DNA of 64,000 bases from Clostridiales bacterium CCNA10 (GCA_003573975.1 AP018533.1:1488001-1552000), one strand, 5' to 3'. Counted from the stretch's first letter, positions 32,841-41,890 are shown. A program made the numbers and translations. Notes: generated by a model from the letters alone, not told the origin.

Positions 32841-33646
32841 GTTTCGGTCTCCTCCAGGACCGCGCCCATGGCGCGGAATTTCTGATAGCGGTGGGCAGAC
32901 AGGTCCTTTTCCCGCAGAAGCTGGCCCAGGTGCCGGGTCAGGGCCCGGTCCACTGCGGCAAACACCGCCTTGGGGTCATTGTGTGCGCCGCCCTCCGGCT
33001 CGGGGATCACCTGGTCGGCCACCCCAAGGCGCAGCAGGTCGGCGGCGGTGAGCTTCATAACTCCGGCGGCCTCGTCGGCCCGGCCGGCGTCCTTCCACAG
33101 GATGGAGGCAAAGCCCTCGGGGGAGAGGACGGAGTACACCGCGTTCTCCAGCAGGAGGACCCGGTTGCCCACCGCCAGGGCCAGCGCCCCGCCGCTGCCC
33201 CCCTCGCCGGTGACCACAGAGATCACCGGCACAGTGAGGGAGCTCATCAGGGACAGGGAGGAGGCGATGGCCTCGGCCTGGCCCTCCGCCTCCGCCTCAA
33301 GGCCGGGGTAGGCCCCCGGCGTGTCGATGAAGGTGAAGATGGGGCGGCCGAACTTCTCCGCCTGACGCATGAGGCGCTGGGCCTTGCGGTAGCCCTCGGG
33401 GCTGGGCATCCCGAAGTTGCACTTCATGTTCTCCTCAAAGGTGCGGCCCTTCCGGTGGCCCAGCACGGTGACCGGCCGGCCGTGGAAGCGGGCGATGGCC
33501 CCGAAGATGCTGGGATCCTCCCGGTGGAGCCGGTCCCCCTTGCAGACAAATACGTCGGTGAACAGGGCATTGACAAAATCCAGCGTCCCGGGACGGCCCA
33601 GAGTGCGGGCGATCTTCACCCGCTGGGCCGCGGTCAATTCGCTCAT
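32837..33646 (-). CDS. accA: Acetyl-CoA carboxylase carboxyltransferase alpha
   Basis: 269 residues, crotonase-like fold with FIDTPGAYPGLEAEAEGQAEAIA and SVVTGEGGSGGALALAVGNRV, the two oxyanion-hole regions. With AccD it moves the carboxyl group from biotin to acetyl-CoA. Shorter than E. coli AccA (319) as usual in Firmicutes. Four-base overlaps with both neighbours point to tight coupling. Confidence 0.93.
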   Translation of the reverse strand: MSELTAAQRVKIARTLGRPGTLDFVNALFTDVFVCKGDRLHREDPSIFGAIARFHGRPVTVLGHRKGRTFEENMKCNFGMPSPEGYRKAQRLMRQAEKFGRPIFTFIDTPGAYPGLEAEAEGQAEAIASSLSLMSSLTVPVISVVTGEGGSGGALALAVGNRVLLLENAVYSVLSPEGFASILWKDAGRADEAAGVMKLTAADLLRLGVADQVIPEPEGGAHNDPKAVFAAVDRALTRHLGQLLREKDLSAHRYQKFRAMGAVLEETET

Positions 33647-34527
33647 CGGTGCAGGACCCCCTTCCGGTGGAGTGCCAGCAGCTGGGCCAGTGTGTCCCGC
33701 AGCTGTCCGCGGGGGACGATCTGATCCACGAAGCCGTGCTCCTCCAAATATTCCGCCCGCTGAAAGCCGTCGGGCAGCTCCTGACCGATGGTCTGCCGGA
33801 TGACCCGGGGACCGGCAAAGCCGATGAGGGCGCCGGGCTCGGCCAGGGTGACGTCGCCCAGCGAGGCGAAGCTGGCGGTGACGCCGCCGGTGGTGGGGTG
33901 GGTAAAGACCGAGATGTACAGGCCGCCGGCGTCGGAGAAGCGGCGGATGGCGGCGCTGGTCTTGGCCATCTGCATCAGGGAGAGGATCCCCTCCTGCATC
34001 CGGGCTCCGCCGCTGGCGGAGAAGATGACCAGAGGGAGGCGGTGCTTTTGGGCATACTCCGCCGCCCGGGTGATCTTCTCGCCCACGGCCACCCCCATGC
34101 TGCCCATGAAAAAGCGGCTGTCCAGCACCGCGAACACGGCGCTGATCCCGTCCAGCTTGCCCACAGCAGCCACTGCCGCGTCACACAGGGCGGTTTTTTC
34201 CCGCTGGGAGGACAGTTTTTCCTCGTAGCCCGGGAACTCCAGGGCGTTGGGGGCGGTGAGGCCGGGCCAGAGCTCCCGGAAGGTGAAGGGATCCAGCAGC
34301 AGGGACAGCCGCAGGTAGGCCCCGATGGGCAGATGATAGCCGCAGTGGGGGCAGACATATTCAGACCGGACCAGATCCTGGTTGGCGCACTCCGCGCCGC
34401 AGCCGGGGCAGGTCTGGCTGCCGCTGGGCGGGACCGCGGAGCGGCGGGCGGCGGCCTCGACGGCCTCCTCCCGCTGTCGGCGCAGCCGGTCCAGCCGGTC
34501 CCGGCGGGAACGAAACAGTGGCTGCAT
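33643..34527 (-). CDS. accD: Acetyl-CoA carboxylase carboxyltransferase beta
   Basis: 294 residues. An N-terminal zinc ribbon with C40, C43, C59 and C62 is followed by the carboxyltransferase core (VIFSASGGARMQEGILSLMQMAKTSAA and FAGPRVIRQT). It starts one base after the accC stop. Confidence 0.93.
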   Translation of the reverse strand: MQPLFRSRRDRLDRLRRQREEAVEAAARRSAVPPSGSQTCPGCGAECANQDLVRSEYVCPHCGYHLPIGAYLRLSLLLDPFTFRELWPGLTAPNALEFPGYEEKLSSQREKTALCDAAVAAVGKLDGISAVFAVLDSRFFMGSMGVAVGEKITRAAEYAQKHRLPLVIFSASGGARMQEGILSLMQMAKTSAAIRRFSDAGGLYISVFTHPTTGGVTASFASLGDVTLAEPGALIGFAGPRVIRQTIGQELPDGFQRAEYLEEHGFVDQIVPRGQLRDTLAQLLALHRKGVLHR

Positions 34528-34528
34528 A

Positions 34529-35896
34529 TTACTCCTCCTTATCCCAGTTCAGAAGCTCCTCCTGATGGGCGGCCAGAAAACCGGTGTCGTACTGCCCCTT
34601 GATAAAGTCGGGGTGGTGCAGGATCAGGTGGCAGAAGTCGGCGGTGGTGGGATAGCCCTGGATGACCAGCTCCTCCAGCGCCCGGCGCATCCGGCGGATG
34701 GCCTCCAGGCGGGTGGGGGCGTGGACGATGATCTTGGCGACCAGCGAGTCGTAGTAGGGGGAGACGGCGTAGCCGTTATAGAGCATGGAGTCCACCCGCA
34801 CGCCGGGGCCGCCGGGAAAATGCAGGAATTCCGTAGTCCCCGGACAGGGGCGGAAGCCGGCTGCGGCGTCCTCGGCGTTGACCCGGCACTCGATGGCGTG
34901 CCCGGTGAGGGATACCTCCTCCTGCGTGAGGGAGAGGGGCAGGCCGGCGGCAATGCGCAGCTGTTCCCGCACCAGATCCAGACCGGTGACCAGCTCGGTG
35001 ACCGGGTGCTCCACCTGGATGCGGGTGTTCATCTCGATGAAGTAGAACTTCCCATCCTGGTCCAGCACGAACTCGATGGTGCCCGCGTTCTCATAGCCGG
35101 CGGCCCGGGCGGCCGCCACTGCCGCCGCGCCCATCGCCTCCCGCAGCTGGGGGGAGAGGGCCTTGGAGGGGGACTCCTCCACCAGCTTCTGATTCTTGCG
35201 CTGGATGGAGCAGTCCCGCTCCCCCAGGTGGATCACAGCCCCGTGGCGGTCGGCCAGGATCTGAAACTCGATGTGCCTGGGGTTGAGGATGAGCTTCTCC
35301 AGATAGAGCTGTCCATCACCGAAGCAGGCCAGGGCTTCCGCCCTGGCCTCCTCGAACTTGGCGACTAACTCCTCAGGCCGGTCCACCCGGCGCATCCCGC
35401 GGCCTCCGCCTCCGGCGCTGGCCTTCACCAGCACCGGGTAGCCGATGGCCTCCGCCACAGCCTGGGCGTCCTGGGCGGTGGATACCGGCCCGTCGGAGCC
35501 GGGGACCACAGGGACGCCGTGGGACTGCATCAGGGCGCGGGCGGCCGCCTTGTTGCCCATGGTCCGGATCACATCCCCGGAGGGGCCGATGAAGGTCAGC
35601 TCCAGGTCGGCGCACCGCTGGGCAAATTCCGCGTTTTCGGAGAGAAAGCCGTAGCCGGGATGCAGGGCGTCGCACCCGGTCTGGCGGGCCACGGTCAGCA
35701 GGGCGTCCACATTCAGATAGCTGTCGGCGGCCTTGGCCGGACCGATGCAGACAGCCTGGGTGGCCAGCTGGACATGGAGGGCGTCCGCGTCGGCGGAGGA
35801 GTACACCGCCACCGTGTCCACCCCCAGCTCCCGGCAGGCCCGGAGGATCCGTACCGCGATCTCGCCGCGGTTGGCGATCAATATACGCTGAAACAT
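34529..35896 (-). CDS. accC: Biotin carboxylase
   Basis: 455 residues, ATP-grasp enzyme. RILIANRGEIAVRILRACRELG starts it; VLVKASAGGGGRGMRRV is the glycine-rich ATP loop, and EMNTRIQVEHPVTE the catalytic/metal site. It carboxylates the biotin on AccB. It depends on biotin attached by a BirA that is not intact in this window. Confidence 0.95.
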   Translation of the reverse strand: MFQRILIANRGEIAVRILRACRELGVDTVAVYSSADADALHVQLATQAVCIGPAKAADSYLNVDALLTVARQTGCDALHPGYGFLSENAEFAQRCADLELTFIGPSGDVIRTMGNKAAARALMQSHGVPVVPGSDGPVSTAQDAQAVAEAIGYPVLVKASAGGGGRGMRRVDRPEELVAKFEEARAEALACFGDGQLYLEKLILNPRHIEFQILADRHGAVIHLGERDCSIQRKNQKLVEESPSKALSPQLREAMGAAAVAAARAAGYENAGTIEFVLDQDGKFYFIEMNTRIQVEHPVTELVTGLDLVREQLRIAAGLPLSLTQEEVSLTGHAIECRVNAEDAAAGFRPCPGTTEFLHFPGGPGVRVDSMLYNGYAVSPYYDSLVAKIIVHAPTRLEAIRRMRRALEELVIQGYPTTADFCHLILHHPDFIKGQYDTGFLAAHQEELLNWDKEE

Positions 35897-35899
35897 CGC

Positions 35900-36337
35900 T
35901 TAAAGCCTCCGGACCCGGAACAGGGGGGCGTCAAAGCCTGCCAGGCTCCCGTTGTCCATCAGAACTTCTTCGATCACGCAGTCCATGGGGGCGGGGATCT
36001 CGCTCATCATCTTCATGGCCTCCAGGATGCACACCGTCTGGCCCTTCTTGACCCGATCCCCCGCCTGTACAAAGGGGGCGGAGTCCGGTCCGGAGGCGGC
36101 GTAGAAGGTGCCCACCAGGGGGGCCTTGATGTACTCAGCCCCGCTCTCCTGAGGAGGCTGAGCAGCGGGCGCGGCGGAAGGAACGGGGACCGCGGCCGGG
36201 CTGGGAGCGGCCGCCGCCGGGGCGGCGGTCACGGTCCGGTCCAGCTTGAGCCGGGTCCCGTTCTGCTCCAGCTCCAGTCCGGTGAGCGTGGAGCGCTCAA
36301 AGCGCTCCATCAGGGCGTAAATGGATTCCAGATCCAT
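35900..36337 (-). CDS. accB: Biotin carboxyl carrier protein
   Basis: About 145 residues: an N-terminal helix, a proline/alanine linker and a C-terminal biotinyl domain with the attachment lysine in LEAMKMMSEIPAP (K109 from this start). The ATG at 36337 is preferred because GAGAGGTGA is placed correctly for it; a GTG at 36349 is the alternative. Confidence 0.92.
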   Translation of the reverse strand: MDLESIYALMERFERSTLTGLELEQNGTRLKLDRTVTAAPAAAAPSPAAVPVPSAAPAAQPPQESGAEYIKAPLVGTFYAASGPDSAPFVQAGDRVKKGQTVCILEAMKMMSEIPAPMDCVIEEVLMDNGSLAGFDAPLFRVRRL

Positions 36338-36363
36338 GGGAACAGTCACCTCTCGCGTTGAAA

Positions 36364-36591
36364 TCAGGCCTCCTTGGCCTCCAGGTAGCGGACGATGTCG
36401 CCCACGGTCTTCATGTTGGGACGGTCCTCGTCAGCGATGGACAGGCCCAGCTGCTCCTCCAGAGCGATGTTCAGCTCTACGGCGTCCAGGGAATCGGCGC
36501 CCAGATCCTCAGCCAGGGTGGCCTCCATGGTCACGTCCTCCAACTCGCAGCTCAGGGTGTCAACAATAATATCGCGTACTTTCTCAAACAT
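36364..36591 (-). CDS. acpP: Acyl carrier protein
   Basis: 75 residues, acidic, with the phosphopantetheine serine S34 in LGADSLDAVEL. It carries growing acyl chains. The ATG at 36591 has GAGGAG seven bases upstream. First gene of the operon. Confidence 0.95.
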   Translation of the reverse strand: MFEKVRDIIVDTLSCELEDVTMEATLAEDLGADSLDAVELNIALEEQLGLSIADEDRPNMKTVGDIVRYLEAKEA

Positions 36592-36627
36592 GGGAATGCT
36601 CCTCTCATTTTTCGACATAATTCATTC

Positions 36628-36664
36628 AAATATTTTAGTTAAACTTTTTTAACTAAAAATATTT
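36628..36664. promoter_or_regulatory. Palindromic operator in the lipid-operon leader
   Basis: The core is TAGTTAAA-CTTT-TTTAACTA (36636-36655), perfect 8-bp arms with a 4-base centre, extended to AAATATTT on both sides with one slipped base. It begins at the predicted transcription start of the acpP operon, so a bound repressor would block initiation or early elongation. The MarR-type protein at the operon's end is the likely ligand. Confidence 0.75.
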
Positions 36665-36670
36665 AAGCGT

Positions 36671-36698
36671 ATTGTACCAGCTTTCCGAAGAAAGTCAA
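36671..36698 (-). promoter_or_regulatory. Promoter of the acc-fab operon
   Basis: On the minus strand TTGACT (36693-36698), 16 bases, TACAAT (36671-36676). Transcription would start at about 36664, at the edge of the palindrome. Confidence 0.7.
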
Positions 36699-36788
36699 TG
36701 GGGATTTTCTACAAAATGGCTCGGGTGCAAGAGGACGGATTTGGAACGCCTAGGGGCGGATAGATGAGAGATCGAAAAGGAAAGCTAT

Positions 36789-36834
36789 AAAAAAGTTGTG
36801 TAAAGCCTAAAAACTGAGGCTTTACACAACTTTT
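36789..36834 (-). terminator. Terminator of the two-component operon
   Basis: AAAAGTTGTGTAAAGCCT and AGGCTTTACACAACTTTT form an 18-bp stem with an 8-base loop; TTTTTTATAG follows on the minus strand. Confidence 0.85.
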
Positions 36835-36874
36835 GTTCCAACAAAATTTTCGAGGCATTCCACAGAGATGAAAA

Positions 36875-37579
36875 TCAGTCCTCCAGCATCCGGTAACCGA
36901 TGCCCAGCTCCGTCAGAACGTACTTGGGCTCGGAGGGATTCTCCTTCAACTTCCGGCGGATATTGGCCATGTTGACCCGGAGGATTTGGTTGCTGCTGCT
37001 GCCGTAGGGACCCCAGACGTGCTCCTGGATGAAGTCATAGGTGAGGACCTTGCCGGCGTGGATGCACAGCAGTTCCAGGATCTTGAACTCGTTTTGGGTA
37101 AAGTGGATCTCCTCGCCGTCCAGCAGGACCTGGTGCTTGGCGATATCCACTGTCAGGTCCTTGATATGATAGATGTCCTTCTGGGAGCCGCGGCTCAGCT
37201 TCAGCCGGTCGGCCCGGCGCAGAGTGGTACGGATGCGGGCCAATAACTCCGGGACGCCGAAGGGTTTGACGATGTAGTCGTCCGCCCCCATGTCCAGGGC
37301 CTTCACCTTTTCCGACTCCCGGTCCCGGGCGGAGATGATGATGACGGGGGTTTCCTGGGGCAGACCGCTGAGTTCCTGGAGTACCTCGATCCCATCCATG
37401 TCCGGCAGGCCCAGGTCCAGCAGGACCAGGTCGGGCCCGTGGGAGAAATAGAGGGACAGGCCCTCTTTCCCGGCAAAGGCGGGAATGGGCTTATAGTCGT
37501 TGGCGCTTAGGGCCCGGCAGATAAAGTTGCTGATGGTATGCTCATCCTCAATGACCAGGATCACACGTTTTTCATTCAT
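36875..37579 (-). CDS. KdpE-like OmpR-family response regulator
   Basis: 234 residues. Receiver domain with phospho-acceptor D55 (LVLLDLGLPD) and K in DDYIVKPFG, then a winged-helix DNA-binding domain (DGEEIHFTQNEFKILELLCIHAGKVLTYDFIQEHVWG). It looks like KdpE. Its start overlaps the end of the kinase gene by eight bases. No kdpFABC potassium pump genes are nearby. Confidence 0.88.
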   Translation of the reverse strand: MNEKRVILVIEDEHTISNFICRALSANDYKPIPAFAGKEGLSLYFSHGPDLVLLDLGLPDMDGIEVLQELSGLPQETPVIIISARDRESEKVKALDMGADDYIVKPFGVPELLARIRTTLRRADRLKLSRGSQKDIYHIKDLTVDIAKHQVLLDGEEIHFTQNEFKILELLCIHAGKVLTYDFIQEHVWGPYGSSSNQILRVNMANIRRKLKENPSEPKYVLTELGIGYRMLED

Positions 37580-38753
37580 CTTTGATCTCCTCCATAGGAA
37601 GGCCGAAGCGGAACACAGCCCCGCCCTCCGGATCGTTTCCAGCGGCGAAGAAACCGTCATGGGCCTTAATGATGCTTTGACAGACGGACAGGCCGATCCC
37701 CATTCCCCGGGACGAGTCGCCGGAGAGGTTGTCAGTGAGCTGCCGTCCGCTCTGTACGGCGCGGCTGACTTCCGGGGAGATGCCGCGCCCCCGGTCGCGC
37801 ACCTCCACCACCGCCCAGTCATCCTGGCGGAAGAGGTGCAGCTGGATGTGCTCCCGGTCCCCTGAGTGGCGGATGGCATTTTCCAGCAGGTTGACGATCA
37901 CCTGCTTGATGAGCATGGGCTCCATGGGCAGATAGAGAATGTCCTCCGAAAGGTTCAGGGCGATCGGGAAGTCTGGGAAACGGCGGCGGATGGTGAGGAG
38001 GGCGTCGCCGGCCACCTCCTCCAGCATCTCCTCCTGCTTGTTCAGCGGCATGGTGCCATCCCGGATCTTCGTGATAGACAGCAGGTTCTCCACCATAGCG
38101 ATCAGGGCGTCAGCGTCACTTTTGATGTCCTGGACCAGAGAGAGGTTTTTTCCCGACTGGGCGATCTCCTCGCTGGAGAGGAGGACGGAGGCTGCGCCGG
38201 AGATGGCGGTCAGGGGGGTGCGCAGATCGTGGGAGACTGCCCGGAGAATGTTGCCCCGGATGGTCTCCCGGGCGGCCTCCAGCTGAATGGCGGCCTTTTC
38301 CTCGTTCAGCTTGGCGTTGAGTTCGTACAGTGCCTTGGTATCCTGCTCCCGCTTCATGGCCTCCACAGCCTGAAGCTTGACCCGGGAGGTGAGGGCGCAC
38401 ACGACGCCGGAAATCAGGGTCATGCTGACCATGGCCACCGGGTAGCCGCTGTAACTGAGGGAGAAGGCGCGGTATGGGAACATGAAGAAGTAATTGATGC
38501 AGAAAGCGCCTACCAAAGAGGCAATGAGGCCGTAGAAATATCCATTGGTCAGCAGGGAAATAAACATGACTGACAGAACAAAAACCAGGGCGGAGTTGTT
38601 CTCTGCACCGGTATGTCCGATCAGGGTGTCACTGACTAGGTAAGCCGCACATAAAAACAGCAGGGTGGTGAACAGATTGCGGGGGACTGGGGGGAGAAAA
38701 CGCGTAACCCGGAGATACCCACGGTACAGCCGGATGAGTGGATTACATGACAA
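37572..38753 (-). CDS. KdpD-like sensor histidine kinase lacking the N-terminal sensor
   Basis: 393 residues. Four membrane segments of a DUF4118-type domain (about 28-122), a coiled linker, HisKA with phospho-acceptor H175 (RAVSHDLRTPLTA) and HATPase_c (VNLLENAIRHSG, DRGRGISPE, GMGIGLSVCQSI). The 500-residue cytosolic KdpD/USP part of E. coli KdpD is missing, as in short Firmicute versions. The start is TTG at 38753 behind GGAGG; no ATG fits. Confidence 0.88.
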   Translation of the reverse strand: MSCNPLIRLYRGYLRVTRFLPPVPRNLFTTLLFLCAAYLVSDTLIGHTGAENNSALVFVLSVMFISLLTNGYFYGLIASLVGAFCINYFFMFPYRAFSLSYSGYPVAMVSMTLISGVVCALTSRVKLQAVEAMKREQDTKALYELNAKLNEEKAAIQLEAARETIRGNILRAVSHDLRTPLTAISGAASVLLSSEEIAQSGKNLSLVQDIKSDADALIAMVENLLSITKIRDGTMPLNKQEEMLEEVAGDALLTIRRRFPDFPIALNLSEDILYLPMEPMLIKQVIVNLLENAIRHSGDREHIQLHLFRQDDWAVVEVRDRGRGISPEVSRAVQSGRQLTDNLSGDSSRGMGIGLSVCQSIIKAHDGFFAAGNDPEGGAVFRFGLPMEEIKDE

Positions 38754-38830
38754 GGGTGGTTCCCTCCTTCTAATGGGTAAGCTTTCAGAGCCGGCAGGTG
38801 CTGTCTGTATCCGTTTCAGAAGATAATACT

Positions 38831-38859
38831 ATTATAGCAGAAAACGGAAAAACCGTAAA
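38831..38859 (-). promoter_or_regulatory. Promoter of the two-component operon
   Basis: On the minus strand TTTACG (38854-38859), 17 bases, TATAAT (38831-38836). Confidence 0.55.
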
Positions 38860-38940
38860 GGGAGGAGAAAAAAGTCTTGTCCAGGCGGACAGCGGTAGGG
38901 AGGGGGAGACGATGAAGAACGGGAAAAGTCGAATAAGACC

Positions 38941-38970
38941 TTGCATCTATGCCTCGGTCTGGTGTAAAAT
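38941..38970 (+). promoter_or_regulatory. Promoter of glnS
   Basis: TTGCAT (38941-38946), 18 bases, TAAAAT (38965-38970), 44 bases before the ATG. Confidence 0.5.
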
Positions 38971-39014
38971 AACATGGTATTATATTGTTACAAAGGAGAC
39001 GAGGAGGGATCATC

Positions 39015-40727
39015 ATGGCTGAAGAACGGATCAATGGCGCCCCCGCTGCGGAGGGCCCGGCTCCCAGCCAGAATTTTATCCATGAGTTTATTGCGGAGGA
39101 CATTGCCCCCGGCGGACGGTGCGCCGGGATGCAGGTCCATACCCGTTTTCCGCCTGAGCCCAACGGCTATCTGCACATCGGGCACTGCAAGGCGCTGATC
39201 ATCGACTTTGGCTCTGCGGAGAAGTTCGGCGGCATCTGCAACCTGCGGATGGACGACACGAACCCCGCCAAAGAGGACACCGAGTTTGTGGAGGCCATCC
39301 AGGAGGACATCCACTGGCTTGGTTTCGACTGGGGCGACCGCTTCTTCTACGGCAGCGACTATTTTGACAAGACCTATGAGCTGGCGGTAGGCCTCATCAA
39401 AAAGGGCCTGGCCTATGTGTGTGAGCTCACGCCGGAGCAGTTCAAGGAGTACCGGGGCGATGTGAACACCCCCGCCCGCTCTCCCTGGCGGGACCGACCC
39501 ATTGAGGAGTCCCTGGACCTGTTCCAGCGTATGAAGAATGGGGAGTTCCCCGAAGGTAAGTATACCCTCAGGGCCAAGATCGACCTGGCCAGCGGCAACT
39601 TCAATATGCGGGACCCGGTGCTCTACCGTATTCGGTATATCGAGCATCACCGCCAGGGCACCAAGTGGTGCATCTTCCCCATGTACGACTTTGCCCACCC
39701 CATCCAGGACGCCCTGGAGGGCATCACCCACTCCCTCTGCTCCCTGGAGTATGAGGACCACCGGCCCCTGTACGACTGGGTCATCAACAACACCGATGTG
39801 CCCAGCAAGCCCCGTCAGATCGAGTTTGCCCGCCTTGGCATCAACTACACCGTCATGTCCAAGCGGAAGCTGCGCAAGCTGGTGGAGGAGCACTATGTCT
39901 CCGGCTGGGACGACCCCCGTATGCCCACCCTGTGCGGTCTGCGCCGCCGTGGCTATACCCCCGCCTCCATCCGGAATTTCTGTGACCGGATCGGCGTAGC
40001 CAAAAACCCCTCCACGGTGGAGTACGGCTTCCTGGAGCACTGCCTCCGGGAGGACCTGAACGAGCACGCCCAGCGGGCCATGGCGGTGCTGCGCCCCATC
40101 AAGCTGACCATCACCAACTACCCCGAGGGGGAGAGCGAACTGGTGGAGGTGGAGAACAATCCCAACGACCCCGCCGCCGGGACCCGCCCGGTCTCCTTCT
40201 CCAAGCACCTGTATATTGAGCAGGAGGACTTTTTGGAGACTCCCGTTCCCAAGTATAAGCGCCTGTATCCTGCCGGTCCGGAGTGCCGCCTGAAGGGGGC
40301 GTACCTGATCAAGTGCACCGGCTGCGTCAAGGACGAGGCGGGCAACGTGGTAGAGGTCCTGGCGGAGTACGACCCGGAATCCCGGGGCGGGAATCCCGCC
40401 GACGGACGCAAGGTGAAGGGGGCCACCATCCACTGGGTGGACGCCGCCACCGCGGTGGACGCCCAGGTGCGCCTGTACGACAACCTCTTTGCTGATGAGG
40501 CTCCTGACGCCGGGGACAAGAACTTCCTGGACTGCCTGAACTCCAACTCTCTGGAGGTGCTGGATGGCTGTAAGCTGGAGGCCTCTCTGGCTCAGGCCCA
40601 GGCTCCGGCCCAGTACCAGTTCCTCCGTCTGGGCTACTTCTGTGTGGACAGCAAGGACTCCAAGCCCGGAGCCCTGGTGTTCAACCGGGCAGTCAGCCTC
40701 AAGGACGGCTTCAAGCCCGGAAAATAA
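39015..40727 (+). CDS. glnS: Glutaminyl-tRNA synthetase
   Basis: 570 residues, class I. HIGH motif is LHIGH in PPEPNGYLHIGHCKAL, and the KMSKS-type motif is VMSKRK. Catalytic core to about residue 350, then two beta-barrel anticodon domains (EQEDFLETPVPKYKRLYPAGPECRLKGAYLIKCTGC). It charges tRNA-Gln directly; many Firmicutes use GatCAB instead. The ATG at 39015 follows GAGGAGGG. A tRNA-Gln(CUG) gene is in this window at 49103. Confidence 0.95.
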   Translation: MAEERINGAPAAEGPAPSQNFIHEFIAEDIAPGGRCAGMQVHTRFPPEPNGYLHIGHCKALIIDFGSAEKFGGICNLRMDDTNPAKEDTEFVEAIQEDIHWLGFDWGDRFFYGSDYFDKTYELAVGLIKKGLAYVCELTPEQFKEYRGDVNTPARSPWRDRPIEESLDLFQRMKNGEFPEGKYTLRAKIDLASGNFNMRDPVLYRIRYIEHHRQGTKWCIFPMYDFAHPIQDALEGITHSLCSLEYEDHRPLYDWVINNTDVPSKPRQIEFARLGINYTVMSKRKLRKLVEEHYVSGWDDPRMPTLCGLRRRGYTPASIRNFCDRIGVAKNPSTVEYGFLEHCLREDLNEHAQRAMAVLRPIKLTITNYPEGESELVEVENNPNDPAAGTRPVSFSKHLYIEQEDFLETPVPKYKRLYPAGPECRLKGAYLIKCTGCVKDEAGNVVEVLAEYDPESRGGNPADGRKVKGATIHWVDAATAVDAQVRLYDNLFADEAPDAGDKNFLDCLNSNSLEVLDGCKLEASLAQAQAPAQYQFLRLGYFCVDSKDSKPGALVFNRAVSLKDGFKPGK

Positions 40728-40766
40728 TAGGTACAGATGCAGAACGCATTTGTGCGTTGATTTGTT

Positions 40767-40815
40767 AAAAAGCCTTTGGCGGCCGCAGACCCTGCGGCCG
40801 CCAAAGGCTTTTTTG
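40767..40815 (+). terminator. Terminator of glnS
   Basis: AAAAGCCTTTGGCGGCCGCAG pairs with CTGCGGCCGCCAAAGGCTTTT; TTTTTT follows. Strong and bidirectional in form. Confidence 0.9.
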
Positions 40816-41225
40816 AGGTGTAACCACCTCCGGGAAGGCTTACTTTGAAGAACTGATGGATACCATCGTAGAACAGGATGTGCCATTGACCTTTAATTTC
40901 AATGTGGCGATCACGAACCTGACAAGATGGATGGGCCCCATGCCCAAACCCTTGTCCGCAATCGCTTCCCCGTAGCCTATCATTTTACGAAACCGTGTTT
41001 CTCGCTCCAGCGAATCAGGTGCATGGAATCATGGGAAAATGCACCGTTTCAAGCCAAGTCACACGGAATGGGAAAGTCGGAAGGTGCGCCCGCTGGATGA
41101 ACATGGGAAATAGCAGTATAAGACCGAGAAAAGTTGGCACATCACAAGACATCATCCAGAAATTTTTTGATGTACTTGTCGTTATATCTGAAAGCGAGAT
41201 GGCACCAGCAAAATAATAAAATTAT
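40816..41225. other. Left edge of a low-GC island, no recognisable gene
   Basis: After the glnS terminator the base composition falls. A frame from about 40839 reads KAYFEELMDTIVEQDVPLTF up to a stop at 40975, and another, 40995-41216, has 73 codons, but neither resembles a known protein, and no ribosome site supports them. Probably remnants of a gene at the joint of the island. Confidence 0.5.
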
Positions 41226-41282
41226 ATTGTAAACCCAATATGCGAAGACGGGTTGACAATAAGAAGATGAAAATGTTATATT
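41226..41282 (+). promoter_or_regulatory. BirA-type operator overlapping a promoter
   Basis: ATTGTAAACCC (41226-41236) and GGGTTGACAAT (41250-41260) are inverted arms with one mismatch and a 13-base spacer, the form of the biotin repressor box. The right arm contains the -35 TTGACA (41253-41258); TATATT at 41277-41282 is the -10, spacing 18. Holo-BirA bound here would block RNA polymerase. Confidence 0.8.
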
Positions 41283-41300
41283 GTTTAGGGAGGTTATGAA

Positions 41301-41878
41301 ATGACAACAAAAGAAAAAATACTCAAGCTTTTTGAGACGAGCAGAGACGTATATTTTTCCGGCGAAGATATTGCCCCAAAACTATGCTGCAAAACAAACT
41401 GTCAGAATTGCTACAATGGCTGCCGTTGCAATGTGCGAGTCAATCGAAGCCGTATCTGATGAGAAGGCTGAGATTAAATGGGTAAATGATATTTTTGTCC
41501 GTGATAAATAGGTCTGCGGCATTTTAACGGGGGGTGTATTTAATCTTGAAAGCAGTTCGTTGGACTATGCCATGCTTAGAGTGGGAATCAACATTGATCG
41601 GCCGAAGGATGGCTTTCCAGAAGAGATAGCTTCTATTGCCGGAACTGTTTTCAGCAAAACCAAAGTGATATTAAAAATCGTCTGCAAATCAAATGGACTA
41701 TATGGAACAATACCGAAACCGCAGCCTTGTAATCGGCAAACAAGTCGCGCGAATGTCTTTTAATAAATCCACAAATGCTGTTGTCTTTGGTATAGACGAT
41801 AAGTGCCATTTGTTAGCGAGATACTCTGATGGTACAGAAGATTGTTATTCATCCGGTGAAATTAGTGTTCGTTTTTAA
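41301..41878 (+). pseudogene. birA: Inactivated biotin repressor/ligase birA
   Basis: Three pieces align to BirA. An HTH start MTTKEKILKLFETSRDVYFSGEDIA is joined out of frame to a piece of the catalytic domain, TVRIATMAAVAMCESIEAVSDEKAEIKWVNDIFV, which has a TAG at about 41510, then VCGILTGGVFNLESSSLDYAMLRVGINI. The last piece, SLVIGKQVARMSF...DGTEDCYSSGEISVRF, is the C-terminal domain in another frame. The GRGRxGR biotin-AMP loop region is deleted. At least one large deletion, one stop and frame changes make it dead. Confidence 0.88.
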
Positions 41879-41890
41879 ATAGGAGATTAT

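Noticed and set aside
40995-41216. A 73-codon gene at the island's left edge
   Set aside because: No ribosome site, no similarity that I can recognise and a neighbourhood of gene fragments.
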